From NCBI GenBank assembly GCA_021818125.1, contig JAKAFG010000003.1, positions 1 through 27,267 on the forward strand: a stretch of DNA of 27,267 nt, read 5' to 3'. Source of the stretch: Pseudomonadota bacterium (lineage in GTDB: Bacteria; Pseudomonadota; Gammaproteobacteria; Acidithiobacillales; Acidithiobacillaceae). Shown in pieces: positions 15,467 through 24,852 of the stretch (position 1 is its first letter; the number at the start of each line of letters is the position of its first letter). Made by a program: the position numbers and the translations under genes. The notes under the pieces are model-generated. The model had not been told where the DNA came from and did not search any database. It saw only the letters and a program-made list of their open reading frames with translations.

Positions 15467-16792
15467 TCAGGAAAACCAGTCGGATTCAGGTTGGTCAGGG
15501 TGCGGGATCACTTGCACCAGTGTGATGCGTGGACCTTTTTTACGCAAGACCACCACGTCGAAGCTGGAAAAAGCGATTCGCTCCCCCTCTTCCGGGACCC
15601 TTTCGAGCTGATGCATGACCAGACCGCCGATGGTATCTGCAGTCTCCTCGTCAATGTCGATGTGCAGGCTGCGCTCCAGGGAATACAGCGAGAGGCTGCC
15701 AGAACCTACCCAACTGCCATCAAGGCGCCGCCGCCACTCCCGCCGCTGGTGCCGGAACTCATCGGGGATAACGCCGAGCAGACTTTCCAGCACGTGATCC
15801 AGCGTGACAAAGCCGGTGATGGTGCCCAGATCATCCACCACCAGCGCAAAATGCGGGTGGCCGGAACGAAAATGGGTCAGCAAGTCCATGGCCGATAACG
15901 CCTTGCCTACGGAAGGTAGCGGGCGCAGGAGTTTTTTCAGATCACCCAGGTCCGGGTGCCTTGACAGTGCCGCAAAAGCATCCTTGACATGGAGCAGGCC
16001 AACCACATGCTGGCGGTCCCCTTCGCATACCGGATAACGGGTAAAGCGATGGCGCATCATCACCTGACGGATCTCTTCCGGGCTGTCTTCCAGCATCAGA
16101 CAGACCATCTCGGCGGCAGGACGCATCAGATCCCCGGCCGTCAGTTCCGTAAAATCCAGGGTCCGATCGAGAATATCTCCGGTGCGCTGGCCGAGGGTGC
16201 CCTGCGCCTGACTGAGGGCCAGGATCATCGCCAGTTCATCGCGGGAATGGGGTGCATCACCGGCATGCTGATCCACCCGCAGCGCAAAGAGGCGCAACAC
16301 GATGCGGGTCGCACCATTGAGCACCCAGATCGCCGGGTACATGAGCCAGTAAAAAGCGTAGAGGGGCGCGCCGGTCCACAGGGACACTGCCTCCACCTTG
16401 CGGATGGCCAGTGACTTGGGTACCAGCTCGCCAATCACAATGACGATGAAAGAGATCAGGACAAAGCCGGCTGCAAAAGAAACTGATCGCAAGGCCGTCG
16501 GATCGGTCACCCCAACAGTCCGGAAAAGCGGTTGGAGCAAACGCGCTACAGTGGGTTCGCCTACCCAGCCGATACCCAAAGAGGCAATAGTAATGCCGAG
16601 TTGGGTAGCGGAAAGATAGGCATCGAGACGATGGTGCATCCGCATGAGAATGCGCCCGCGCAGCCCATGCTCCTGGGCAAGGGTACGGGCATGGGTACTG
16701 CGTAATCGCACCAGCGCAAATTCTGCCGCAACAAAAAAACCATTCAGCAGAACCAGCAGGGCTGCCAGCAGCAGCCCGTCGACCTCATGCAC
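15467..16792 (-). CDS. HlyC/CorC family transporter-like protein (CNNM-CBS-CorC)
   Basis: A 441-aa membrane protein of the CNNM/CorC group, linked in other bacteria to Mg2+/Co2+ handling. The N-terminal DUF21 domain begins with a TM segment, LLLAALLVLLNGFFVAAEFALV, and includes the conserved LGITIASLGIGWVGEP segment and further TMs to about residue 190. A CBS pair (about 205-330) follows, containing RFTRYPVCEGD and a second repeat ending DHVLESLLG, and a CorC_HlyC domain at the C-terminus (about 350-430) holds DEETADTIGGLVMHQLERVPEEGE. Substrate cannot be read from the sequence. It lies between a stand-alone CBS protein and queA in the operon. Confidence 0.9.
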   Translation of the reverse strand: MHEVDGLLLAALLVLLNGFFVAAEFALVRLRSTHARTLAQEHGLRGRILMRMHHRLDAYLSATQLGITIASLGIGWVGEPTVARLLQPLFRTVGVTDPTALRSVSFAAGFVLISFIVIVIGELVPKSLAIRKVEAVSLWTGAPLYAFYWLMYPAIWVLNGATRIVLRLFALRVDQHAGDAPHSRDELAMILALSQAQGTLGQRTGDILDRTLDFTELTAGDLMRPAAEMVCLMLEDSPEEIRQVMMRHRFTRYPVCEGDRQHVVGLLHVKDAFAALSRHPDLGDLKKLLRPLPSVGKALSAMDLLTHFRSGHPHFALVVDDLGTITGFVTLDHVLESLLGVIPDEFRHQRREWRRRLDGSWVGSGSLSLYSLERSLHIDIDEETADTIGGLVMHQLERVPEEGERIAFSSFDVVVLRKKGPRITLVQVIPHPDQPESDWFS

Positions 16793-16830
16793 GGGAGGCC
16801 ACTCCCGCCCGCGCGTGGCGGGGATGTCGT

Positions 16831-17424
16831 TCAGTCATCACTGGTGATGAGTTGCTCCAACCCGGCAAAACTCTGCACCACATCATTGGTCTGAATGGGT
16901 ACCCCCAGTTGTCGCGCTATCTGGCTGATGGAAAAAACACCGCGAATCTCTTCACCGCGGGGCGTTTTCTCGCGCACCAGGGCGTGCTGACGCCCCACCT
17001 TGCGCAGGGTAAGGACGACATCCCCCACGGTAGACCGCTCCACCTCAGCAAAGTCGAGCACATCGATCTGACCCAGAGGCACCATGACCTCCTGCACCGT
17101 GATGGAGTCCCGTGCGACATGGTTTTCGGCAGCCAGTTTGACGGGCTTCTCACCCATGATGTCACGGGCAGTGGCCAGACCGATCAGCGTACCGAAGTCA
17201 TCCAGCACAAAAAGCATACGGACACCCACATGAATCATGCGCTGCATGGCCTGATCAATGGTGGTTTCCGACTTCGTCGTCGCAGCGGGCACCCGGCTGA
17301 GGTCGGTCATACTGTTGATCGCCATGTCGCCGGGCGTCACTGTCAACGGCATCCCATTATCAAGCACGCAGATACGTGTGTCCGGCTTGAGTCCATGACG
17401 TTGTAATGCACGGAATCTTGTCAT
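16831..17424 (-). CDS. CBS-domain pair protein
   Basis: A 197-aa soluble protein consisting essentially of two CBS motifs: the first around MTDLSRVPAATTKSETTIDQAM to LIGLATARDIMG, the second around VQEVMVPLGQIDVLDFAEVERSTVGDV to GVFSISQIARQLG. CBS pairs bind adenine nucleotides and usually act as regulatory modules. The ATG at 17424 is chosen because GGAG lies 8 nt upstream; the longer open frame upstream has no similarity and overlaps metZ. Its partner is unknown. The CorC-like gene downstream, itself a CBS protein, starts about 38 nt after it. Confidence 0.85.
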   Translation of the reverse strand: MTRFRALQRHGLKPDTRICVLDNGMPLTVTPGDMAINSMTDLSRVPAATTKSETTIDQAMQRMIHVGVRMLFVLDDFGTLIGLATARDIMGEKPVKLAAENHVARDSITVQEVMVPLGQIDVLDFAEVERSTVGDVVLTLRKVGRQHALVREKTPRGEEIRGVFSISQIARQLGVPIQTNDVVQSFAGLEQLITSDD

Positions 17425-17488
17425 TTCATTATCTCCGCAGTTGAAAAAATGGCTGAAAAAACTCGCTCCTGTCCAAGCATAGCGCAAA

Positions 17489-18703
17489 TCAGCGGCTTGC
17501 AAGAGCGGCAAAGCCGCGCTCCAGATCATCGCGAAGGTCGTCGACATGCTCCAGCCCGACACTGATCCGCAGCAAGCCATCGCCAATCCCCGCCGCTGCC
17601 CTTGCTTCAGGACCGACCCGGCTGTGGGTCGTGCTGGCAGGGTGGGTAATGGTGGTCTTGGCATCCCCGAGATTGGCGGTCAGGGAGAGCAGGCGCAGGG
17701 CATCCACAAAGGCCCAGGCCGCCGTCTGCCCACCATGCAGGTCAAAGGACAGAATAGCCCCCGGCAGGCGTTGCTGACGCGCCGCGAGGGCCTGCTGTGG
17801 ATGACTCTTGAGGCCCGGATAATAAACCCGTGCCACTTCCGGCCGTGCTTCCAGCCATTCGGCAATCTGCTGGGCATTGGTGCAATGACGCTCCATGCGC
17901 AGTCCGAGAGTTTCCAAACCTTTGAGCTGCACCCAGGCGTTGAAAGGGCTGAGACTTGGACCCGCCGTGCGCACGAAATTGCGTGGCCCACTGTTGAGCA
18001 GTTCGGTACTGCCGCAAACCGCCCCACCCAGGGTTCTCCCCTGCCCGTCCAGATACTTGGTGGCGGAGTGAATGACCAAATCGGCACCAAATTTGAGGGG
18101 CTGCTGCAAGACCGGGGTACAGAAACAGTTGTCCACCACCAGCCAGGCATCATGGGCATGGGCTAGATCCGCCAAGGCCTGCATATCGCCAATCTCGGTG
18201 AGCGGATTAGACGGCGTTTCAAGGAAGAGCATCCGGGTATTGGGACGCAGTGCCGCACGCCAGGCCGCCACATCCGCCAGCGGCACAAAGCTCGTCTCCA
18301 CCCCGAAGCGGCCGAGAATATTACTGAGCAGTTGCACCGTCGTACCAAAAATAGAGCGGGAGGCGACGATATGATCGCCCGCCTTGAGCATCCCCATGAA
18401 GACGGTCAGGCAGGCGGCCATGCCAGAGGCCGTGGCGACACAGGCTTCTGCACCCTCCAGCGCGGCAAGTCGCTCTTCAAAAGTACGTACGGTGGGATTG
18501 GTGAAGCGCGCATAGACATTTCCCGGCGCTCGTCCGGCAAAACGCTCCGCGGCCTCTTCTGCCGAGTCAAAAACAAAACTGGAAGTCGGGAAGATGGCCT
18601 CGCTGTGCTCCTGCTCCTGGGTGCGGTGAATACCGGCACGGATGGCGAGGGTCTCCGGGCGGAGATGTGCCACCCAGTCCGGATTGGAATCCTGAGAGTT
18701 CAT
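17489..18703 (-). CDS. metZ: O-succinylhomoserine sulfhydrylase (Cys/Met PLP enzyme)
   Basis: PLP enzyme of the Cys/Met metabolism family, 404 aa, predicted to make homocysteine directly from O-succinylhomoserine and sulfide. Visible are the N-terminal TLAIRAGIHRTQEQEHSEAIFPTSSFVF, the YARFTNPT cofactor segment, LFLETPSNP, VVDNCFCTPVLQQPL, and the PLP lysine in HSATKYLDGQGR near residue 215. Position directly after purF matches the metZ locus of pseudomonads and relatives. The ATG overlaps the purF stop (18700-18703, ATGA). A cystathionine gamma-synthase function cannot be excluded by sequence alone, but motif style and location favour metZ. Confidence 0.92.
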   Translation of the reverse strand: MNSQDSNPDWVAHLRPETLAIRAGIHRTQEQEHSEAIFPTSSFVFDSAEEAAERFAGRAPGNVYARFTNPTVRTFEERLAALEGAEACVATASGMAACLTVFMGMLKAGDHIVASRSIFGTTVQLLSNILGRFGVETSFVPLADVAAWRAALRPNTRMLFLETPSNPLTEIGDMQALADLAHAHDAWLVVDNCFCTPVLQQPLKFGADLVIHSATKYLDGQGRTLGGAVCGSTELLNSGPRNFVRTAGPSLSPFNAWVQLKGLETLGLRMERHCTNAQQIAEWLEARPEVARVYYPGLKSHPQQALAARQQRLPGAILSFDLHGGQTAAWAFVDALRLLSLTANLGDAKTTITHPASTTHSRVGPEARAAAGIGDGLLRISVGLEHVDDLRDDLERGFAALASR

Positions 18704-20145
18704 CGCAGCTCCTTGATCAGATGCAATTGACGCGAACCATGCCCTTCCGGCGTCGGCAACGGATAGTCGTCACTAAAACAGGCGTCGCAGAAACCCTGCC
18801 CACGCCCGCCCACGGCCTCATAAAGCGCCTCCAGACTAATGTAGCCCAGGCTGTCAGCACCAATGATTTTACGCACCTCTTCAATACTGTGCTGGGCCGC
18901 GATGAGCTGGGAGCGATCCGGGGTATCGATGCCATAATAGCAGGGTCCGGTCGTGGGTGGCGCGCTGACCACAAAATGCACCTCGCGCGCGCCGGCAGCC
19001 CGCACCAGACTGACAATTTTAGCGCTGGTCGTGCCCCGGACGATAGAATCATCCACCAGGACCACCCGCTTACCACGCAGGATGTTGGGCTGGGCATTGA
19101 GCTTGACCTTGACCCCGAAATCACGACCGCGCTGTGCCGGTTGAATGAAGGTGCGGCCCACATAGTGATTGCGGATCAGACCCAGCTCGAAGGGCAGACC
19201 GGAGGCCTCGGCATAGCCCATGGCTGCCGCAACGCCGGAATCGGGGACGGGCACCACCAGATCCGCCTCGCGCGGATGCAGACGTGCCAGCGCCTGACCG
19301 ATGCGTTTGCGCGCCGAGTACACATGGATACCATCGAGCACACTGTCCGGACGGGCGAAATAGATATATTCAAAGACGCACATGCGCCGACCGACGGGCA
19401 CAAAAGGCTTGCGGCTCTCGATACCCTCTTTGGAAATGACGATCAGTTCCCCCGGCTCAACGTCGCGGACAAACTCCGCCCCCATCAGGTCGAGGGCACA
19501 GGTCTCGGAGGCCAGCACAAAGCCCCCGGAATCAATCAGGCGCCCCAGCACCAGCGGACGAAAGCCCATGGGATCACGCACCCCGATCAGCCGGCTCTCC
19601 GTCAGACAAACCAGCGAGTAGGCACCGGAAACCTGCTGCAGCGCCGCTGCGAGCCGGGTCCCCGTATCGTCGCCCGGCACCCGCGCCAGCAGATGGACGA
19701 TGACCTCGGTGTCCATATCCGTGTGGAATATGGCCCCTTCCCGCTCCAGCCGGGTGCGGAGCTCAGCCGCGTTGACCAGGTTACCATTATGACCGACAGC
19801 AAAGGCGCCATGGCGATAATTGATAAATACCGGCTGAGTATTCCGCAGTACGGAATCCCCTGCAGTGGAATAGCGCACATGGCCGATCGCCTGTTCACCG
19901 GGCAGCTTGCTGATCTGCTCCAGCCCGAAGACATCGGCCACTCGCCCCATACCGCGCTGCACATAAAGCTTGCCCTGATCGCCAGAAACAATACCCGCCG
20001 ACTCCTGGCCCCGGTGTTGCAGGGCATAGAGGCCGAGATAGGTCAGGTTGGCGGCTTCCGGATGACCAAATACGCCAATGACCCCGCATTCATCATGAAA
20101 ATGATCGTCATCCACGGCATGCTGCACCACATTGTCATTTTGCAA
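18700..20145 (-). CDS. purF: Amidophosphoribosyltransferase
   Basis: First committed enzyme of purine synthesis, converting PRPP and glutamine to phosphoribosylamine; 481 aa. The N-terminal glutaminase nucleophile is C20 in DECGVIGVFGH, so a 19-residue propeptide must be removed. The PRPP-binding loop VVLVDDSIVRGTTS lies near residue 365. Cysteines in ASETCALD, TGPCYYGID and FCDACFSDDYP correspond to the four [4Fe-4S] ligands of the Bacillus-type enzyme, so this is an iron-sulfur PurF rather than the E. coli type. The start overlaps the cvpA end by 11 nt. Confidence 0.97.
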   Translation of the reverse strand: MQNDNVVQHAVDDDHFHDECGVIGVFGHPEAANLTYLGLYALQHRGQESAGIVSGDQGKLYVQRGMGRVADVFGLEQISKLPGEQAIGHVRYSTAGDSVLRNTQPVFINYRHGAFAVGHNGNLVNAAELRTRLEREGAIFHTDMDTEVIVHLLARVPGDDTGTRLAAALQQVSGAYSLVCLTESRLIGVRDPMGFRPLVLGRLIDSGGFVLASETCALDLMGAEFVRDVEPGELIVISKEGIESRKPFVPVGRRMCVFEYIYFARPDSVLDGIHVYSARKRIGQALARLHPREADLVVPVPDSGVAAAMGYAEASGLPFELGLIRNHYVGRTFIQPAQRGRDFGVKVKLNAQPNILRGKRVVLVDDSIVRGTTSAKIVSLVRAAGAREVHFVVSAPPTTGPCYYGIDTPDRSQLIAAQHSIEEVRKIIGADSLGYISLEALYEAVGGRGQGFCDACFSDDYPLPTPEGHGSRQLHLIKELR

Positions 20146-20632
20146 TTTTTTGCGACTCCAAATAGGACACGGCAGGTGCCGTCAACAATTGCGACCAGTG
20201 TTTCACCGGCTCCTGTGCCAACCAGGAACTCTCCCACCAAGGAGACTGGGACAAGGCCGAGGACTGCACCAAGGTGACCACAATGGCAATCAACACCAGC
20301 CCCCGCAAGAAACCAAAGAAAGTCCCCAAAAAGCGGTCCGTCGCCCCGAAACCAATGCCATATAATAGCTTACGGACCAGGAAAGCGCACAGAGTACCAA
20401 CGATCAGGCAAGCAAAAAAGAGGATAAAAGAAGCTAGCGGCACCTTCCAGCCTGCGGGGATCTGCGACGACAGCCGGGGCGCCAGCCAACTCCCGCCCCA
20501 GTTCCACGCCACGTAAAACCCGTCAATCCATGCCGCCAGGGAAAAAAACTCGCGCACCATCCCGCGAAAAAGCCCCCAGAGCGCGGACAACGCCACCAGA
20601 CCCACGGTAGCGGCATCTACCCAGAACATCAT
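20135..20632 (-). CDS. cvpA: CvpA family inner-membrane protein
   Basis: A 165-aa protein with four predicted TM segments: VDAATVGLVALSALWGL with the conserved FRGMVREFFSL, a second near WVGSW-like residues 38-45, a third in VPLASFILFFACLIVGTL, and a fourth in FFGFLRGLVLIAIVV. CvpA is required for colicin V production in E. coli and is commonly linked to purF. The start overlaps the folC stop (20629-20632) and the end overlaps purF. Its biochemical role is unknown. Confidence 0.92.
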   Translation of the reverse strand: MMFWVDAATVGLVALSALWGLFRGMVREFFSLAAWIDGFYVAWNWGGSWLAPRLSSQIPAGWKVPLASFILFFACLIVGTLCAFLVRKLLYGIGFGATDRFLGTFFGFLRGLVLIAIVVTLVQSSALSQSPWWESSWLAQEPVKHWSQLLTAPAVSYLESQKIAK

Positions 20633-21915
20633 GCCGGATCACTTTGCAGCCACGCCATGGGCAACTGCTTGACGAGATGAAAGGAGCCGAAACAGAGCAG
20701 AATATCCCCAGCCGCCAAGGTCATTCTTGCCCTCTCCAGGGCCTGCGCCATGCTGGCATCCGCGGATACCGCTGCCGCGCCCATGCTCTCAAGCCTATCG
20801 CAGAGTTGTGCCGCCGTCGCTGCACGCGGCGTATCGGTGATCTCCAGCACATGCCAGGCATCCACCCAGTGCAACAGCGACGCGAGTGTCCCGGCCATAT
20901 CTTTGTCGGCAAGCATGCCGACGATGGCGTGGCAACGCGCGGCACCTTTTCGCGCTGCCAGCAATGCCGCCAATTGCCGAGCAGCCTGCGGATTGTGGGC
21001 GACATCCACCAGCAGATCAGGACTGTCCTTACCCCAGGGCTGGAGCCACTGGCAACGCCCCGGCAACTCCGGCGCCAGCGTCCAAGCGGAAATCGCCGTA
21101 TCGGGCATCGGCAACTTCTCCCGCAACAGCGATACTGCCGCCACCGCCAGTGCCAGATTGGCCCATTGCGCCGGTCCTGCCCATGAGGGTGCAGGCACCT
21201 GTTTCTCTTGCCCGAATCCTGACCATTTCCCGGACGGAGGATCAATATGAAAGTCCCGCCCCAACTGCTGCAAGGGCACATCAGCGCGTACCGCCGCTTC
21301 CAATACCGAAGCGCAGGGGTCTTCCGCATCCCCATAGAGGGCAGGCACCCCACGACGGAAGATACCCGCCTTTTCCCTGCCGATGGATGCGCGATCGGAC
21401 CCCAGCCAGTCCTGATGATCCAGGTCCACGGTGGTCACGACACTACAATCCGGCACGAACGCATTGACCGCATCCAGACGTCCCCCCAGGCCAACCTCCA
21501 GAATCGCCATATCGACCCCGGTGACCAACATCATCCGCACAGCAGCGAGGGTCGCAATCTCAAAATAAGTGAGCGGAATCTGGCGTGCGATGTCGGCCAG
21601 TTCCGTGAGTTGCTGGCACCAGAGGGACTCAGGTGCCAGCCGACCATCCAGCCGCAGACGTTCAGCAAACTGCCAGAGGTGCGGGCTGGTATAAGCGCCA
21701 ACGCGATAGCCCGCCTGGCGATAGAAGGCCTCCAGATAAGCCACCGTGGAGCCCTTGCCATTGGTGCCCCCTACCAAAATCACCGGCATGGGCAAACGCG
21801 CGGGAATCTTCAGCGCCGCCAAAGCGGCCAGCATCCGCTCCAGACCCATAACGATTTGCTCGGGTGGCCCGGCAAGTTCAGCGACCCGATCACTGAGGGT
21901 ATCTGGCAAAGACAT
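20629..21915 (-). CDS. folC: Bifunctional folylpolyglutamate synthase / dihydrofolate synthase
   Basis: Adds glutamate to dihydropteroate and folates; about 428 aa, Mur-ligase superfamily. The ATP-binding P-loop is VGGTNGKGS near residue 50, followed by AYTSPHLWQFAERLRLDG, the ILEVGLGGRLDAVNAF block and DLDHQDWLG; the C-terminal domain has LLVDVAHNPQAAR. The frame starts GTG ATG; I use the ATG at 21915, and the GTG one codon upstream is equally open. No good SD is seen. It lies about 30 nt after accD, an order conserved in pseudomonads. Confidence 0.95.
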   Translation of the reverse strand: MSLPDTLSDRVAELAGPPEQIVMGLERMLAALAALKIPARLPMPVILVGGTNGKGSTVAYLEAFYRQAGYRVGAYTSPHLWQFAERLRLDGRLAPESLWCQQLTELADIARQIPLTYFEIATLAAVRMMLVTGVDMAILEVGLGGRLDAVNAFVPDCSVVTTVDLDHQDWLGSDRASIGREKAGIFRRGVPALYGDAEDPCASVLEAAVRADVPLQQLGRDFHIDPPSGKWSGFGQEKQVPAPSWAGPAQWANLALAVAAVSLLREKLPMPDTAISAWTLAPELPGRCQWLQPWGKDSPDLLVDVAHNPQAARQLAALLAARKGAARCHAIVGMLADKDMAGTLASLLHWVDAWHVLEITDTPRAATAAQLCDRLESMGAAAVSADASMAQALERARMTLAAGDILLCFGSFHLVKQLPMAWLQSDPA

Positions 21916-21946
21916 CACCGACTACACCCGCCCCCATGCACAGCGC

Positions 21947-22831
21947 TTAATGCGCACTCTCGGCATGGGTCAGCATCCTCAGCATCTCGCTCACTACCGT
22001 GCGCATCTGGCGACGATCGACAATCTGGTCAATGGCACCGTGCTCCAGCAAATATTCTGAGCGCTGAAAACCCTCCGGCAGCTTTTCACGGATGGTCTGC
22101 TCGATCACCCGCGGTCCGGCGAAGCCGATCAGTGCCTTGGGCTCCGCAATCAGGATATCCCCCAAGGTGGCCAGACTGGCAGAAACACCGCCCATAGTCG
22201 GGTCGGTGAGCACCGAGATGAAAGGAATCCCCGCCTTGGCCAGTCGCTCCACGGCGGCGGAAGTCTTGGCCATCTGCATCAGGGAAAGGAGCCCTTCCTG
22301 CATCCGTGCCCCACCGCTGGCACTGAAGCAGACCAGTGGACAACGTTCCGTCAGCGCCGTCTCCGCCGCCTTGGCAAAGCGGGCGCCCACCACCGATCCC
22401 ATACTCCCACCCATAAACTCAAAGGCAAAAGCGGCGACCACCACCGGGCGCTCTTTGAGGAGGCCGCGCATCACCACCAGGGCATCTTTCTCTCCGGACT
22501 TGGCCTGGGCTTCCTGCAGTCGCTCCTTATAGCGCTTCTGATCCTTGAAGCGCAGGGGGTCCACCGGGACGTATTCCTTCGCAATCTCCAGGCGGGGGCC
22601 CGCATCGAGGAAGAAATCCAGACGCTGCCGGGCACTGATCCGCTGATGGTGTCCGCAGTGGGGGCAGACGAAAAGGTTCTCCTCCAACTCCGTGCGGTAG
22701 AGCACCACCTGACAGGTGGGGCACTTGGACCACAGGCCCTCGGGTACGGTACGCTTATTTTCGGTTGCGCTGGGGGTCTCTATGGGCGCTTTTTTTATTT
22801 TGGGCGGCAGCACCCGATCGAACCAACTCAT
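21947..22831 (-). CDS. accD: Acetyl-CoA carboxylase carboxyltransferase subunit beta
   Basis: Transfers carboxyl from carboxybiotin to acetyl-CoA, giving malonyl-CoA for fatty acid synthesis; 294 aa. The N-terminal zinc ribbon has C37, C40, C56 and C59 (CPTC, CPHC). The crotonase-fold core shows FEFMGGSMGSVVGARF, FSASGGARMQEGLLSLMQMAKT and LTDPTMGGVSAS. The ATG at 22831 overlaps the trpA stop as ATGA and has a GGAG-type SD within the trpA 3' end. The longer open frame upstream is trpA out of frame. Confidence 0.96.
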   Translation of the reverse strand: MSWFDRVLPPKIKKAPIETPSATENKRTVPEGLWSKCPTCQVVLYRTELEENLFVCPHCGHHQRISARQRLDFFLDAGPRLEIAKEYVPVDPLRFKDQKRYKERLQEAQAKSGEKDALVVMRGLLKERPVVVAAFAFEFMGGSMGSVVGARFAKAAETALTERCPLVCFSASGGARMQEGLLSLMQMAKTSAAVERLAKAGIPFISVLTDPTMGGVSASLATLGDILIAEPKALIGFAGPRVIEQTIREKLPEGFQRSEYLLEHGAIDQIVDRRQMRTVVSEMLRMLTHAESAH

Positions 22832-23646
22832 ACGCCTCTCCTTTCCGTTGTTCGCATGGCCTGGGCCAGCGGCTCGATGAAGCGGGTGGCCGCCGCAATG
22901 GCTTCCTGATCCGTCGTACACTCCGCCAGTTGATCGACCAGTGCGCTGCCTACGACCACCGCGTCGGCGCCGACCGCCACCTGCGCTACCGTCGCCGCAT
23001 CACGAATGCCAAAACCGATGGCCACGGGCAGGCCCAGCTGCTGACGCAGGTCCTGTACCCGTTGCAACACTTCAGCCCAGTCCGCCTGGGCGGCGCCAGT
23101 AATACCACGCAGAGAAACGTAATACACAAAACCGCTGCCCATACTGCGGACGATCGCCACGCGTTCCGGGTCGCTGGTCGGCGCCAGCAGGAAAATAGGA
23201 TCAATACCGTGCTGCTGGAGAACGACGGCTTCGCCGCGCCCCTCCTCCGGGGTCAGATCCACCAGAATGACCCCGTCCACCCCCGCCGTCGCGGCAGCCT
23301 CAGCGAACGGGGTTATGCCCATGGCTTCTACCGGATTCAAATACCCCATAAGGATGATGGGTGTGTGGCTGTTGGCCTTGCGGAATTCGCGCACCCACTC
23401 CAGGACCATGCGCAGCTTCACCCCCCGCGCCAGCGCCCGCTCACTGGCGCACTGAATGCTGGGGCCATCGGCCATGGGGTCGGAAAAGGGCATCCCCAGT
23501 TCGATGGCATCGGCCCCGGCAGCGACCAGCGCGTGCATCAGGGGCACGGTCGCGGTCAGCGAGGGGTCACCCGCCGTCATAAAAGGAATGAGAGCGGCAC
23601 GACCCGCATCCTGGAGTTGGACAAACAGTCCGGTCAGACGACTCAT
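22828..23646 (-). CDS. trpA: Tryptophan synthase alpha subunit
   Basis: Cleaves indole-3-glycerol phosphate and passes indole to TrpB; 272 aa, normal length. The catalytic residues align with the Salmonella enzyme: E49 in AIELGMPFSDPMADGP and D60. The ILMGYLNPV segment, GVDGVILVDLTPEE and GFGIRDAATV are family landmarks. The start overlaps the trpB stop by 4 nt, so the two subunits of the complex are translationally coupled. Confidence 0.97.
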   Translation of the reverse strand: MSRLTGLFVQLQDAGRAALIPFMTAGDPSLTATVPLMHALVAAGADAIELGMPFSDPMADGPSIQCASERALARGVKLRMVLEWVREFRKANSHTPIILMGYLNPVEAMGITPFAEAAATAGVDGVILVDLTPEEGRGEAVVLQQHGIDPIFLLAPTSDPERVAIVRSMGSGFVYYVSLRGITGAAQADWAEVLQRVQDLRQQLGLPVAIGFGIRDAATVAQVAVGADAVVVGSALVDQLAECTTDQEAIAAATRFIEPLAQAMRTTERRGV

Positions 23647-24842
23647 AGATGTATACCCTCGAGAGCGGCGACGGTATGAATATCCTTATCCCCTCGCCCG
23701 GACAGGCTAACGATAATGGTTTGATCAGAGCGCATGGTCGGCGCCAGACGGAAGGCATGGGCCAGTGCATGGGCGGTTTCCAGTGCCGGAATGATGCCCT
23801 CGGTGCGACACAGGCGATGGAAGGCGGCCAGCGCTTCTTCATCGGTGGCGGCCACATACTCTGCCCGCCCGGTATCCTTCAGATAGGCATGCTCAGGCCC
23901 CACCCCAGGATAATCCAGCCCCGCCGAGATGGAGTGCGTCGGCAGAATCTGGCCGTCTTCATCTTCCATCAGGTAGGTCCGGTTGCCATGCAGCACCCCT
24001 GGACGTCCGGTGGTCAGGGGGGCGGCATGTTGTCCGGTGCTGAGTCCCAGTCCACCCGCTTCGACACCGATCATCCGCACCGCCTTATCCTCAATAAAGG
24101 GATAAAACAGCCCGATGGCATTACTGCCCCCACCCACGCAGGCGATCAGGCAATCGGGGAGCCGTCCTGTCAGTTCGAGGCACTGCGCCCGCGCTTCGTC
24201 GCCAATGACCCGGTGAAAGTCCCGTACCATAGCCGGATAAGGATGTGGTCCCGCTACCGTCCCGATCACATAAAAAGTGTTCTCGACATTGGTCACCCAA
24301 TCACGCAAAGCTTCATTGAGCGCATCTTTGAGGGTGCGGGTCCCGCTACGCACCGCCGCCACCTCTGCGCCCAGCAAACGCATGCGAAACACATTGCTGG
24401 ACTGACGCTGGATATCCTCCTCGCCCATATACACCAGACATTCCATGCCATAGCGGGTCGCGACCGTCGCCGTGGCTACGCCATGCTGCCCTGCGCCCGT
24501 CTCGGCGATTACCCGTTTTTTGCCCATACGCCGGGCGAGCAAGGCCTGACCGACAGCATTATTGATTTTGTGCGCACCGGTGTGGTTGAGATCCTCCCGT
24601 TTGAGGTAAATTTGTGCCCCACCCAGTTCCTTGGAGACGCGCTCCGCATGATAGAGCGGGTTGGGACGACCGACGAACTGGCGCAACTCACTGTGCAGTT
24701 CAGCCCGAAACTCCGGATCCCGTTGCGCCTCCTGGTAGGCATGCTCCAGTTCCTCCAACGCCGGAATCAGAGTTTCTGCAACGAAACGCCCGCCGTAAGG
24801 ACCGTAGTGTCCGGATGCATCCGGCAAAGCATAAACTCCCAT
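23643..24842 (-). CDS. trpB: Tryptophan synthase beta subunit
   Basis: PLP-dependent condensation of indole and serine to tryptophan; 399 aa. The PLP lysine is K92 in LNHTGAHKINNAVGQ; GGRFVAETLIPAL, the ETGAGQHGVATAT motif and CVGGGSNAIGLF are all present. The ATG at 24842 is favoured by GAGGGAGAG just upstream; the 18 extra codons of open frame before it belong to the trpF end. It is 10 nt after trpF and overlaps trpA. Confidence 0.97.
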   Translation of the reverse strand: MGVYALPDASGHYGPYGGRFVAETLIPALEELEHAYQEAQRDPEFRAELHSELRQFVGRPNPLYHAERVSKELGGAQIYLKREDLNHTGAHKINNAVGQALLARRMGKKRVIAETGAGQHGVATATVATRYGMECLVYMGEEDIQRQSSNVFRMRLLGAEVAAVRSGTRTLKDALNEALRDWVTNVENTFYVIGTVAGPHPYPAMVRDFHRVIGDEARAQCLELTGRLPDCLIACVGGGSNAIGLFYPFIEDKAVRMIGVEAGGLGLSTGQHAAPLTTGRPGVLHGNRTYLMEDEDGQILPTHSISAGLDYPGVGPEHAYLKDTGRAEYVAATDEEALAAFHRLCRTEGIIPALETAHALAHAFRLAPTMRSDQTIIVSLSGRGDKDIHTVAALEGIHL

Positions 24843-24852
24843 TTTCTCTCCC

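Noticed and set aside
18667..20277. 536-codon plus-strand frame opposite purF
   Set aside because: Antisense shadow of a well-supported essential gene.
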